DNA from: Cladosporium sp. IMV 00045
Taxonomy: Eukaryota; Ascomycota; Dothideomycetes; Cladosporiales; Cladosporiaceae
Direction of reading: 5' to 3'
DNA length: 19,011 nt
Assembly: GCA_001931905.2 (NCBI GenBank)
Contig: MSJI02000371.1
Coordinates: 1 to 19,011, forward strand
Each line of letters starts with the position of its first letter. The stretch's first letter is position 1. A program made the position numbers and the translations under genes. Of the stretch, positions 1 through 8,305 are shown piece by piece. A model generated the notes under the pieces. The model saw only the letters and a program-made list of their open reading frames with translations, was not told the origin of the DNA and did no database searches.

Positions 1-511
1 CCTTCGGGTCCGCGCCGATCAATTTGGCAATGTGGCCGCGAGCCTGCTCGACGGCGTTATCTGTCTCCCAACCGTACGCGTGCGTGCGTGAATGTGGGTT
101 TCCGTAAAGCCCTGTGAGGAACGGAAGCATGGCGTCGAGCACTCGGGGGTCCGTCGGCGTCGTGGCCTGCATGTCCATGTATATGGGCCTGGTGCCCTCG
201 TCCATCACGCTGGCCTGCTTCAGGATGCCGGCGGCGGGGCTCATCATCGCATCGCCGTCCATGCCGGTCGTGGGCATCTCAGCATCCTTAGGCTTCATGC
301 CCGTCTCCGAAAGGAAGGCTTTCTGGTCCTGTTTGATGGTCTGCTCGACGGTGGCGTTCTTGGGAGAAGACTCCGAGACGTACGTCCGCCGACTTTTTGC
401 GGCAATGCATGCGCGCGGCACCTGCTTTGCGAATGGCTGAGAAGGCGTCGACAGCCTCCTCGAGCACTGTCGCAGCGCCTGGCGCGCGAATGTGGGTGCA
501 GAGCTAGACAT
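1..511 (-). CDS. NFS1: Mitochondrial cysteine desulfurase, N-terminal part (partial)
   Basis: PLP-dependent enzyme that takes sulfur from cysteine for Fe-S cluster assembly on the ISU scaffold in the mitochondrial matrix, and for tRNA thiolation. The reverse strand reads 170 uninterrupted codons from the ATG at 511 to the left edge. Residues 1 to about 55 are Arg/Ser/Ala-rich and almost without acidic residues, as in a matrix targeting signal; an RRTYVS stretch at 45-50 is a plausible processing site. A Lys/Met-rich linker follows. From residue 108 the sequence matches the NFS1 start of fold: [20 protein letters not shown], then [13 protein letters not shown] at 137-149 and LIGADPK at the edge. 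The PLP lysine and the catalytic cysteine lie further on, outside the window, so activity cannot be judged. No intron is seen in this part. The gene diverges from the tRNA-Gly gene. Identification is firm; only the length is unknown. Confidence 0.95.
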   Translation of the reverse strand, partial: MSSSAPTFARQALRQCSRRLSTPSQPFAKQVPRACIAAKSRRTYVSESSPKNATVEQTIKQDQKAFLSETGMKPKDAEMPTTGMDGDAMMSPAAGILKQASVMDEGTRPIYMDMQATTPTDPRVLDAMLPFLTGLYGNPHSRTHAYGWETDNAVEQARGHIAKLIGADPK

Positions 512-988
512 TTTTGTGTTTGTGGTGGGATGAAAGTTGGTGATGACACCGGGAGTGAGGAATAATGTCAGAACCGACGGAGGCAAGCGGGAGAACAAAG
601 CTCTCTCGGTCATGCCTGCCAAGCTTGGCAAGTCACGTGGCAGACATATCTCTGCATCATTATTCAGCCAGACGGTCGTCTCTCCGTTTGGATTGCCTTG
701 ACTTGGTCCACGTTTCCACTCTTCTGTCATCAGTGGTGGATGATGGAGCAGGTGTATGAAAGTATTCATCTTTCGCTATGTTGGCACTCCGAACTTACAT
801 GCGATGTTGTTCAGTCATCGCTCACTTGCCACCTCTCATATCTCATCAACATCTCGCAATCAGCATTACGACATCCATCCAGCTCATGGAAGTGCATATC
901 TAGCCCTCCCGGTGACCGATCTGGTTTCTGTGAAACAATTGTTATATGAATGTGGCCTCCTGGAGGTTTTCCATGAATCTCATACAAA
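512..988. promoter_or_regulatory. Intergenic region between NFS1 and tRNA-Gly
   Basis: This 477-bp gap is the upstream region of NFS1 (read leftwards) and the 5' flank of the tRNA gene (read rightwards). It holds a perfect 14-bp palindrome at 617-630 (TGCCAAGCTTGGCA) and a CACGTG E-box at 634-639, a little over 100 bp from the NFS1 start codon. Short open frames are present but have no recognisable content. No gene is supported here. Confidence 0.6.
634..639. promoter_or_regulatory. CACGTG E-box upstream of NFS1
   Basis: A TCACGTGG context lies 123 bp upstream of the NFS1 ATG. CACGTG is the core site of bHLH factors such as Cbf1, which controls sulfur-amino-acid genes in yeasts; NFS1 uses cysteine sulfur, so a role is plausible. 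A hexamer of this kind occurs by chance, so this is an inference. Confidence 0.35.
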
Positions 989-1096
989 GCATTGGTGGTT
1001 TAGTGGTAAAATTAGCCGTTGCCATTCGAAGTCCTCTATTAAGACGACAACGATTGATGATTCGGCTAGCCCCGGGTTCGATTCCCGGCCGATGCA
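989..1096 (+). tRNA. tRNA-Gly (anticodon GCC) with a 37-nt intron
   Basis: The cloverleaf can be drawn by hand. Acceptor stem 989-995 pairs with 1089-1095, with one T-G wobble. D arm: stem 998-1001 with 1009-1012, loop AGTGGTA. Anticodon stem AGCCG (1014-1018) pairs with CGGCT (1063-1067). T stem 1072-1076 pairs with 1084-1088 around TTCGATT. The discriminator is A1096. The anticodon GCC is at 1021-1023. An insert at 1025-1061 interrupts the anticodon loop between positions 37 and 38, the normal place for nuclear tRNA introns cut by the tRNA splicing endonuclease. Box A (TGGTTTAGTGG, 996-1006) and box B (GGTTCGATTCC, 1075-1085) for Pol III are intact. The CCA end is not encoded, as expected for eukaryotes. 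Confidence 0.95.
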
Positions 1097-1114
1097 CTAC
1101 TGATAGCCTTTCTC

Positions 1115-1129
1115 TTTTGCTTTCCTTTT
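1115..1129 (+). terminator. Pol III terminator of tRNA-Gly
   Basis: Two runs of four T, at 1115-1118 and 1126-1129, lie 19-33 nt after the mature tRNA end in a pyrimidine-rich stretch. T4 or longer on the non-template strand is the usual Pol III stop; the second run would act as a back-up. Confidence 0.6.
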
Positions 1130-2188
1130 GGGCCTTCTAGACACGCCAATAGATCGGAGGCTGTCGAATTTGTGTCCAGGTAAATAGTCGTGGTGCGATC
1201 GGGCAAGGATAGGGGATGCGAAGACAGCTCGGTAGGAAGAATGTGAGGTATGGGATGTATTTTTAAAGATCGTGGTCGAGGTGTGTTTTGACAGGAAAGA
1301 CATCGGATCGTGTCGACGGGATATGTCGATCACCGGTTCGATGCAGTGATGTTGACGGTGACACGGAGACGTAGCCACAGCCTCTGTGAGAGATGAGTCG
1401 GTAGGCAGAATGAAATGGGGGAAATAAAGACATTGTGATGCAAATTGAAATTGAGAATGCAAATAGACCAAAAGATTGATATACTCATATATAGGTATAT
1501 TCCTCCCCATCCAAAAGTAGGTATGCAGTATCCAAACTTAACAAGAAAACACACGCCATTGGCGCTATACAGATATCCAAAAAGCCGTGCAACGGCGACG
1601 AGAGGTTAGTAGGTCGACAGTAAAAGGAAAATGCAATCTATATGCAATGTGAGGATCAGCGAGAACAAGACGCGATCAGATAACGCTCCAACAAGCAAAG
1701 CAAAAACAATATCGGCGGATAGATCCAAGAAAGCGACCAAGAAAGGAAAAGATTATGAACGTAAAGGGTATCCTGTACAACAGAAGGGATTGACGAAAAG
1801 GAGAGGGGTGGAAAGGAAATGGGTGAGAACGAGACCAAGAGCTGGCGAGGTGTCTTGGGGGAAAAGAGAGAGCGCATTGCGTTTCTGCATTCGCGGGTTG
1901 GCGAGGTGCATGGCCCTCTTTTCTTTTCCCTGGATCAGAGAGGAAAATGCGTAGATGCAGTAATTAGCTTGAGAGAAAGATTAGTAGGTCAAGGAACATA
2001 ATAAAAAAGGAAAAAAGGAAAGTCGAGGCCAGAGAACGTGTCTCCGGACTATCCTTGTTGTGGGTCTTCGACACCCGTTTTCAGGCGCTGCCTGTCGTTT
2101 TGACAGAAGCGACCAGCGATTCTGTTGCGGCGTAGGCTCCAGACGCCAGCGGTCATATCCTTGATGCTTTGTGTCATTAGTAGACTGA
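1130..2188. other. Intergenic stretch, likely including the 3' UTR of the 604-aa gene
   Basis: About 1.06 kb without a gene that I can support. From about 1630 to 2030 the plus strand is very purine-rich (hence pyrimidine-rich on the minus strand), which keeps a Lys/Arg-rich frame open at 1631-1954, but its composition is that of low-complexity DNA. The right end probably carries the 3' UTR and polyadenylation region of the minus-strand gene ending at 2189. The decamer TTAGTAGGTC occurs twice (1606-1615 and 1981-1990). Nothing else stands out. Confidence 0.5.
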
Positions 2189-4003
2189 TCACCAGTCTTC
2201 ATCTTCATCGCCCATTCCAGCCCAGTCAGTCAGGCCACTCCAAAGCTCACGCAGAGCGTTGCGTTTTTGCTCCGACCTGATCGCTGCTTTGCTGATCTGC
2301 ACGGTTTTTGTTTCTTCATCTTCGCTGTCGACCTCCTCGTCCTCGTCTTCATCGTCTTCTTCGCTGTCTTCGTCCGCATGAGAGGAAGGCGAAGTCGTGA
2401 TGGCGCATTCATCCGCCCCCTGACGTAATTCGTCATCTTCGAGGCCCAATGCTCTGGCGAGAGGAATGGAAGACGGTGTTGGAGACGGCAGCGGTGATGT
2501 TTGTGTCGATTGCGAGGTATAGTTGATCACGCGAAGGCCGTCAACTTGGGTTTCCTTGGGACGCGGAGTGGACTCCACGTCCGAAGGAGCGGGTTTCTGA
2601 GGTGTCGTCTCTTCAAGTCTCGCCTCTTCATCGGCTTCTTTGCTGACACGTCTGATCGTCAGACTGTTCACCTGCTTGGTGCCTTGCTTCTTGACTTCAA
2701 CTGTCCAATTCTTGGGGTCGTCGTCTTGCTCCGAAGAATCAGAACCGCCGGGTGTATCGTCTTGCGCGACGACACCGTAACGCGATCTCCGTTTTTTAAA
2801 CCGAGTCTCAACGTCACACCAGTCGTCACGCCAGTTCTCCATCTGCCTTTGCAGACGTTCCAATTTGGGATTGTATGTCACATCCTCGCACTCGACTTCT
2901 AGGCTCTTGAGCTGCAACTCCAAGAAGAGCAGCTCAGAGTGGTCGAAGCCCAAGTCTGATCTCAACGATTCATTCTCGCTACGCAAGCGTTCCACCTCCA
3001 TCTCCTTCTCCTCAATGTCGAGCGAGTGCTCCTCGTTCAGATTAACGATCTCACGGTGTCGCTGACGAAGCTGCTCCTGGGCATTCGTGAGAGATTGCAA
3101 CGCCGTCTGCGCTTCCTTCAGAAGTTGTTCCTGACGAGCATTCTCCCAAGCCAGATCCTCCGATGACTGCTCTTGATCCTCAGAGTCGCCGTTCATGGCG
3201 ATTCCAAGAGGATCAGAAGAGTCAAGCTGATGTTTGGAGGTGGGACGAGACGACAGCAAGACGTCCCTTTCCTCCTCCGTGAACAAGTCTTCCTCCATCT
3301 CGTCCATCTCGTCGAAAAAGTCCTCAGGGGAGTTAAGCGCGTCGACCTCGTCCTCGATCTGGGCCAGGCGTCTACCAACAATGTTCAACATTTCGAGCGC
3401 ATTGTCGCCGCGCATGAGCTGCGACTGTAGCTTGTTGAGGCGCACGAGCAAGCGCTGCGTCTCAGATCGGGGCGTAGTTTGGGAGTCCATAGAACGCGCA
3501 TCGTCCGTGAAGTAGTCGCTGTAGGGAGAATCTTGGACCAGAGAGCTGCGTCGGCGATGCGACGAGTGCTTGACCGGAGTGACGGGCGCATTTGTGGCAG
3601 AAGACATCTTGCGCGATCTTTCGCCCGGGCCAGGGTAGGAAGGAAAGCGGCCCAAGGGACTCCTCCCACAGTCGCTCGTGGGCGGCGTCGGAGTCGGGAT
3701 GCCGCTGACGAAGACCTTTCCCGCGTAACTCTGGGCGCGACGGTGAGCGCGATCCTCGGTGCTCAAGAAAGGCGCCTGGGGAGTGTAATTCGACTTGTGG
3801 CGCGTGTGGACTGGACGATGGCGTTCGCGCTGGGTAAAGCGACTCGAGGGACCGAACGGGAAGTGCCAGGGAGTTGCCGTGGGAGAAGGCGAGACCGGCG
3901 ACGCAGAGCTAGTAGACTCGCGCAGCTGAGCAGCCGAGGAGGATGTTGTCGAGGGCGAGGGAGAAGGACATGGTGAGCGAGACACGGCGGGCGAGTAGGC
4001 CAT
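2189..4003 (-). CDS. Coiled-coil protein with acidic C-terminal tail, function unknown
   Basis: A single-exon frame of 604 codons. I do not recognise the family. Residues 1-180 are Ser/Pro/Thr-rich and look disordered, with basic patches (around 56-70 and 145-152) and SP/TP sites. Residues 181-225 and 284-372 have heptad-like spacing of Leu/Ile/Val among Glu/Arg/Gln and are probable coiled coils, followed by a Trp-containing helix (379-405, NWRDDWCDVETRFKKRR). Residues 410-540 are again low-complexity. Residues about 543-566 are almost all Asp/Glu. The last 21 residues (LRELWSGLTDWAGMGDEDEDW) read as a short structured motif. There is no signal peptide or membrane segment. Coil plus acidic tail suggests a structural, cytoskeletal or spindle-pole type scaffold, but that is only inference. 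The start ATG (GGCCATGG reversed) is the first in frame. GTGAGT at 4078 and a TATACAG acceptor ending at 4035 could bound a 44-nt 5' UTR intron. It diverges from TRP2. Confidence 0.8.
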   Translation of the reverse strand: MAYSPAVSRSPCPSPSPSTTSSSAAQLRESTSSASPVSPSPTATPWHFPFGPSSRFTQRERHRPVHTRHKSNYTPQAPFLSTEDRAHRRAQSYAGKVFVSGIPTPTPPTSDCGRSPLGRFPSYPGPGERSRKMSSATNAPVTPVKHSSHRRRSSLVQDSPYSDYFTDDARSMDSQTTPRSETQRLLVRLNKLQSQLMRGDNALEMLNIVGRRLAQIEDEVDALNSPEDFFDEMDEMEEDLFTEEERDVLLSSRPTSKHQLDSSDPLGIAMNGDSEDQEQSSEDLAWENARQEQLLKEAQTALQSLTNAQEQLRQRHREIVNLNEEHSLDIEEKEMEVERLRSENESLRSDLGFDHSELLFLELQLKSLEVECEDVTYNPKLERLQRQMENWRDDWCDVETRFKKRRSRYGVVAQDDTPGGSDSSEQDDDPKNWTVEVKKQGTKQVNSLTIRRVSKEADEEARLEETTPQKPAPSDVESTPRPKETQVDGLRVINYTSQSTQTSPLPSPTPSSIPLARALGLEDDELRQGADECAITTSPSSHADEDSEEDDEDEDEEVDSEDEETKTVQISKAAIRSEQKRNALRELWSGLTDWAGMGDEDEDW

Positions 4004-4589
4004 GGTGGGAGGTGTGTGGCTAGCTAGCTACTAGCTGTATAGAAACAGGGAAGCCAGTAGTAGCAGAGTCTCACTCACTTCGCGGGCTCGCTCACTTGTG
4101 ACTTCACCCACAGAGCTATTGGAGAGAGAGGTGTGGATGAGAGGTGTGGGCGCGGGTTGGATTAAGTTCTGGGATGACGCTGCCTGCAGAAGAGCTTCCG
4201 AGACCTGAGGCAGCCCAGAAGGGTAGAGGAATCGGAGGGGCTGGGGGCAGATCGAAGAGACTTCACTCTGCTCTGACTTGGCGAGACTCTCATTATTCAT
4301 GGCCATTTCGATAACGACTGTCTTCAAGAGTGGGCGACTAGAGAATAGCGTCCGTCCGGTCCGAGGCGTGCTCCGACCGTCTTATCCGTTTCATCAGGGC
4401 TCCACCACGCGGATGACTGACGCATCGGGGAAATTCTGAGGTGAGAGCATTGAAGACAGATGGTGGGACAGACCTAAGTCCTATACAACAACCTTCAACT
4501 ATCACTGCCGTATACACATGCTGCAATCGGTGAGCGGATTCGTCTTCCTCACCTCTCCGCGTCCGGTTCCTTAACACTCTCTAGAAAAG
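4004..4589. promoter_or_regulatory. Shared divergent promoter region of the 604-aa gene and TRP2
   Basis: This 586-bp region separates two divergent start codons, so it must hold both promoters unless the transcripts overlap. A short GCTA microrepeat lies at 4019-4030, within the presumed 5' UTR of the minus-strand gene. An open frame at 4031-4327 (minus) has no recognisable domain and does not join in frame to the 604-aa protein. I found no exact TGASTCA (Gcn4/CpcA-type) site here, although near matches such as TGACTGA (from 4416) are present. Confidence 0.5.
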
Positions 4590-6350
4590 ATGGCTCCCCA
4601 AGTAAGCAATCCCTCTTGCAAGTAGTCCAGCATATATGCGACTCACGCGACTCATACTTTGAGAGTATACCAGTCCCAGCTAACCATCTCCCACCAGACA
4701 AACATCCAACCCTCCTTCGAAGAGGTCTCCAACATCGTCGCCTCCTCTCGCTCGCTGCCCAACCCTCCCAACCTCATCCCACTCTGCGCATCCGTCCCCT
4801 CCGAGTTCCTCACGCCCTCCTCCATCTACCTTAAAGTCTCCAACAGCTCCAAATCCGACTACTCTTTCCTGCTGGAGTCCGCCACCACCACCGGCACGAT
4901 TGGAAGATACAGCTTTGTTGGCACAGACCCGCGCAAGATCCTCGCCTCGGGCCCGAAACATGGCTTGGAAGCCGACCCTCTGCCTCGTCTTGAGGCCGAG
5001 CTGTCTCAATCGCGAGTCGCCGAGATCCCCTCCCTGAGACTCCCCGCCATGACCGGTGGTGCTATCGGATACGTTGGCTATGACTGCGTTCGCTACTTCG
5101 AACCCAAGACCAGGCGAGAGGACATGAAGGACGTCCTCGAGGTGCCCGAGAGCTGGTTCGGCCTCTTCGACACCATCATCGCCCTCGACCACTTCTTCCA
5201 AAAAGTCATGGTCATCACCTACCTCCACGTCCCCTCCGCCGACGCCCCCGTATCCGCTCTCCGCGAAGCCTACGAAGCCGGCCGCTCGACCATCTCCAAC
5301 ATGCTCAAAGTCCTCAAATCCAAAGACCTGCCCGTCCCGCCCCAACCCCCCGTCAAGCTCGAGCAAGAATACACCTCGAACATCGGCCGCTCCGGCTACG
5401 AGTCGCACGTCACCGAACTGAAAAAACACATCGTGACTGGCGACATCATCCAAACGGTGCCCTCGCAACGCATCGCGCGCCCCACGACCCTGCACCCCTT
5501 CAACATCTACCGGCACCTGCGCACCGTCAACCCCTCCCCCTACCTCTTCTACATCTCCTGCTCCGCCTTCCACATCATCGGCGCCTCGCCCGAGCTGCTC
5601 GTCAAGAAAGACCCCCTCACCTCCCGCATCATCAACCACCCCATCGCCGGCACAATCAAACGCGGCTCCACGCCGGCCGAAGACGACGCCCTGGCATCCA
5701 CCCTTCGCTCCTCCCTTAAAGACCGCGCCGAACACGTCATGCTCGTCGACCTCGCCCGCAACGACGTCAACCGCGTCTGCTCGCCCCTCAGCACGCGCGT
5801 CGACGCCCTCATGATGGTGCAGAAGTTCTCGCACGTCCAGCACCTCGTCAGCGAAGTCTCCGGCCTTCTCCGACCAGGAAAATCCCGCTTCGACGCCTTC
5901 CGCGCCATCTTCCCAGCGGGAACCGTCAGCGGCGCGCCCAAAGTCCGCGCAATGGAACTCATCGCCGAACTCGAACGCGAAAAACGAGGCGTCTACGCCG
6001 GCGCCGTCGGCTACTTCGGCTACCCTTCCGTCAACTCCGTGGCGGGCACGCCGGAGTTTGGGCAAGAGGATGAAGGCGCTATGGACACTTGCATTGCGCT
6101 GCGCACGATGGTTGTCAAAGACGGCGTGGCGTATTTGCAGGCTGGCGGAGGGATTGTGTTTGATTCCGATGAGGGGGAGGAGTATGAGGAGACGATTAAT
6201 AAGGCAGCCGCGAATATGAGGTGTATTGAGCAGGCGGAACGGTTGCATTGGGAGGAGCAGCAGGAGGGGTTGGTTAATTTGGGGTTGGTTGGGGGTGGGG
6301 ATGGGGGGTGGGGAGAGGGGAGGGCGAAGGTTGAGGTTGGTGGTGGGTGA
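4590..6350 (+). CDS. TRP2: Anthranilate synthase component I (exons 4590-4601, 4698-6350)
   Basis: Makes anthranilate from chorismate, the first step of tryptophan synthesis; ammonia comes from the glutamine amidotransferase partner (fungal TRP3/trpC type), which is not in this window. The predicted protein has 554 residues. Exon 1 encodes only Met-Ala-Pro-Gln. The intron 4602-4697 has a GTAAGC donor, a GCTAAC branch site at 4679-4684 and a CAG acceptor. An ATG at 4659 lies inside this intron and would give a worse N-terminus. Family signatures: LLES at 62-65 (the tryptophan feedback-binding element of the N-terminal domain), PIAGTIKRG from 319, DLARNDV from 355, PAGTVSGAPK from 410 and GGGIVFDSD from 487, all typical of the chorismate-binding fold. 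Length is normal. The C-terminus is an odd Gly-rich tail encoded by a run of G tracts. Convergent with the Stc1-domain gene. Confidence 0.96.
4602..4697 (+). other. TRP2 intron 1 with paired GCGACTCA elements
   Basis: A 96-nt intron after codon 4. Donor GTAAGC, branch GCTAAC at 4679-4684, acceptor CAG at 4695-4697. Inside it the octamer GCGACTCA occurs twice, at 4638-4645 and 4647-4654, and the second copy continues as GACTCAT, seven of the nine bases of the Gcn4/CPC1 consensus RTGACTCAT. Use as a regulatory site is inference. Confidence 0.85.
6291..6324 (+). other. Putative G-quadruplex motif at the 3' end of TRP2
   Basis: Seven G tracts (G5, G4, G6, G4, an isolated G in AGA, G4, G3) separated by 1-3 nt lie on the coding strand within the last 20 codons of TRP2. 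This easily meets the G3+N1-7 four-tract rule for DNA or RNA quadruplexes. The translation is a Gly/Trp/Glu tail outside the catalytic fold. Confidence 0.7.
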
Positions 6351-7059
6351 TGCTTGTGATGCTTGAGATGTGTGATTTTGCAATGTGCGATGGTCGAGAT
6401 CTAGATGGGTGGAGGTGCATTTTTGTTGCATAGCTCGCATAGCTCTACATCATCTGCAACGGCATCATTTATTATTAGACCCCCCTATGACCTGTTCCAC
6501 GCCACAAGAGTCCGCTTGACGCAAAGGCTGTGGCATGGACTCCTTTTGACTGTCAGCATGTGTGCTGCCAAATTTCAACATCAAACATTTGCACTATAAA
6601 GGGGTGTCACAAGCAAAAATTGTGAACAGACAGATTCTCCAAACAAACGTCAACCCGTAGAGTGTCCTTTCATGATTCACTGGTCAAGGTGTGGAAGACG
6701 TGATACAGTATATGGCAAAAGGTTTGTAGTGTTTCCATTTTAACGAATTTTAAGTCCACTGTATTACGTCTCGAGGAACGACGGCATCATGCTTGCTGCA
6801 TGCATTGTCGCAGTCCCAGCGCCTCGCTGATGTCTCATAACCTGCATCGAAAGAAAGAGAAAGCAAAACTTTTTGAAGCCATCGTTCTCTGCCCTCGCTC
6901 TGAGGGCCTAATCGACGGCATCTACAACAGGGGGGATTCCCAGGTGCTCGACTATCTTTGCAAGTAGCAGTTTCGTCGTACTTGTCGTTAAGCCAAGTGT
7001 GATCATTCCAGCCCTGTCCATCTCAGCGAGTGTCTTGAGAGGCGTCTGATCGGGACCCT
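6351..7059. other. Convergent 3' intergenic region
   Basis: A 709-bp gap between the stops of TRP2 (plus) and the Stc1-domain gene (minus). It should contain the two 3' UTRs and polyadenylation signals. The composition is more AT-rich than the flanking coding DNA. I see no gene, tRNA or repeat in it. Confidence 0.5.
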
Positions 7060-8305
7060 TCAACCATTGAAGGGTGCGTCATCGTCATCGCTGTCCACGT
7101 CAACCGGACGACGGCCAGCAGCATTGCCGCGAGCGGAAGACCCAGGCATGGCCATGGTGACAGGCTCGCCGTCAGACTCACTGGAGTCTTCGACGTGCAC
7201 ATCATCCTCCTCAGCGACGCCAGCCTTGGTGACCACGGGCCTGCCCTGCTGACGGGCGGCGGCCATGTCTACTTTGCGAGGGCCCGCAGTAACCTTGGCG
7301 AACGTAGAGCCTCTATAGCCGCTCGCGACGCTGCCGGTGGCGGAGCGCGCACCCGGGTTGCCGTACTTGCTGGGGTTCCAGTTGCTGTTAGACGAGACGC
7401 TGGCGACGTAAGAGAGACTTTTGTTCATGGGGCCGAGGGCGTCGGACGGGCGGGAGGAAGGCGTCGTGTTGAGACCGCTGCGGAGCGAACCAGCAGTGGA
7501 GGTGGAGGGGGTGGAGGGACCACGGTAGATGGTACTGCCGCCACTGCGGTCAGACTGCAGACCCGGGAGTGCAACACCACCGGAAGAGCTGTGAGCAGCG
7601 CTCGAGGAGCCCTCGGTCATGGTAAGCTTCGACACACCGGAGACGGTAGAGGCGTCGTCCTAGGACTAGTCAGTATGGTGCTATAAGACCTGGTAAGATC
7701 TGGCCGGCGCAACTCACATCATTGTACTGGTAAGGGTTAGTGACGAAGCTGTCGTTGCTTCCATCGCTGCCATAACCGCCGCTGCTGTCGCTGAGCCCGT
7801 CGTTCTGGCGCTCCTGGGAGCACTTGAAGCCTGAAATGAATGTATTAGTCGCTGACAATCGTCCAATGCTAGGGGAAAGACTTACAGAGAGCCTCCTCCT
7901 TCTGCTTCATCTGTGACCTGGCGAAGTACTTGGTGGTACGCGCTGCAACAAACGTCAGAGAAATTCAAGAGATAAGATCGCTGGAGTGACGCACGAAAAG
8001 TGATGGAGCAACCGTTGCACTTGAGTTCGACGGGGGCCACACCAACGCACTGAGAGCAGCGAACGAAGCCCATGGTCTTAGGATCGAATCTGACGTTCTC
8101 CTTCGCGCACTTGACGACGTGGTTCCTGAGATCTTCAAGGCGCTTTGCCGAATAGGAGCTCTGGGGCAGAGGCTTGCGGCACTCGTTGCAAGGGATCGTG
8201 CTTGGGAGGGAGATGTTGCTGCGATTGCAATTAGCTTGGTGTTGATCAGTTGCGGCGACTGGCGAATACTCACCCGGTCGTGACGAGTTTGCCGCGGGAC
8301 GACAT
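7060..8305 (-). CDS. Stc1-domain zinc-finger protein, five exons
   Basis: Exons on the minus strand: 8305-8274, 8218-7995, 7942-7886, 7830-7718 and 7659-7060, joined in frame to 341 residues. Introns are 55, 52, 55 and 58 nt, each with a GTGAGT, GTGCGT or GTAAGT donor, and branch sites such as GCTAAT and ACTAAT. Residues 21-108 carry four CxxC pairs (C21/C24, C65/C68, C78/C81, C105/C108) with an ELKCNGC core and a TKYFARSQ segment before the last pair, the layout of the fungal Stc1 domain (tandem zinc finger). In fission yeast Stc1 bridges the RNAi complex RITS and the H3K9 methyltransferase complex CLRC; most filamentous-fungal members are untested. Residues 109-341 are Ser/Gly/Thr-rich, probably disordered, and end in an acidic DSDDDDAPFNG tail. 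No membrane segment is visible. Domain assignment is good; a heterochromatin role is inference. Confidence 0.85.

Noticed and set aside
1631..1954. 107-codon Lys/Arg-rich plus-strand frame
   Set aside because: Arises from purine-rich low-complexity DNA in the probable 3' region of the minus-strand gene; no conserved features.
4031..4327. 98-codon minus-strand frame as an upstream exon of the 604-aa gene
   Set aside because: Joining it through the possible intron 4035-4078 gives a stop before the main ATG and the wrong frame, so at most this is leader sequence.
4680..6440. 586-codon open frame on the minus strand opposite TRP2
   Set aside because: It mirrors the TRP2 exon. The strong C-ending codon bias of TRP2 removes stop codons from this antisense frame; the translation is Gly/Val/Asp-rich without domains.
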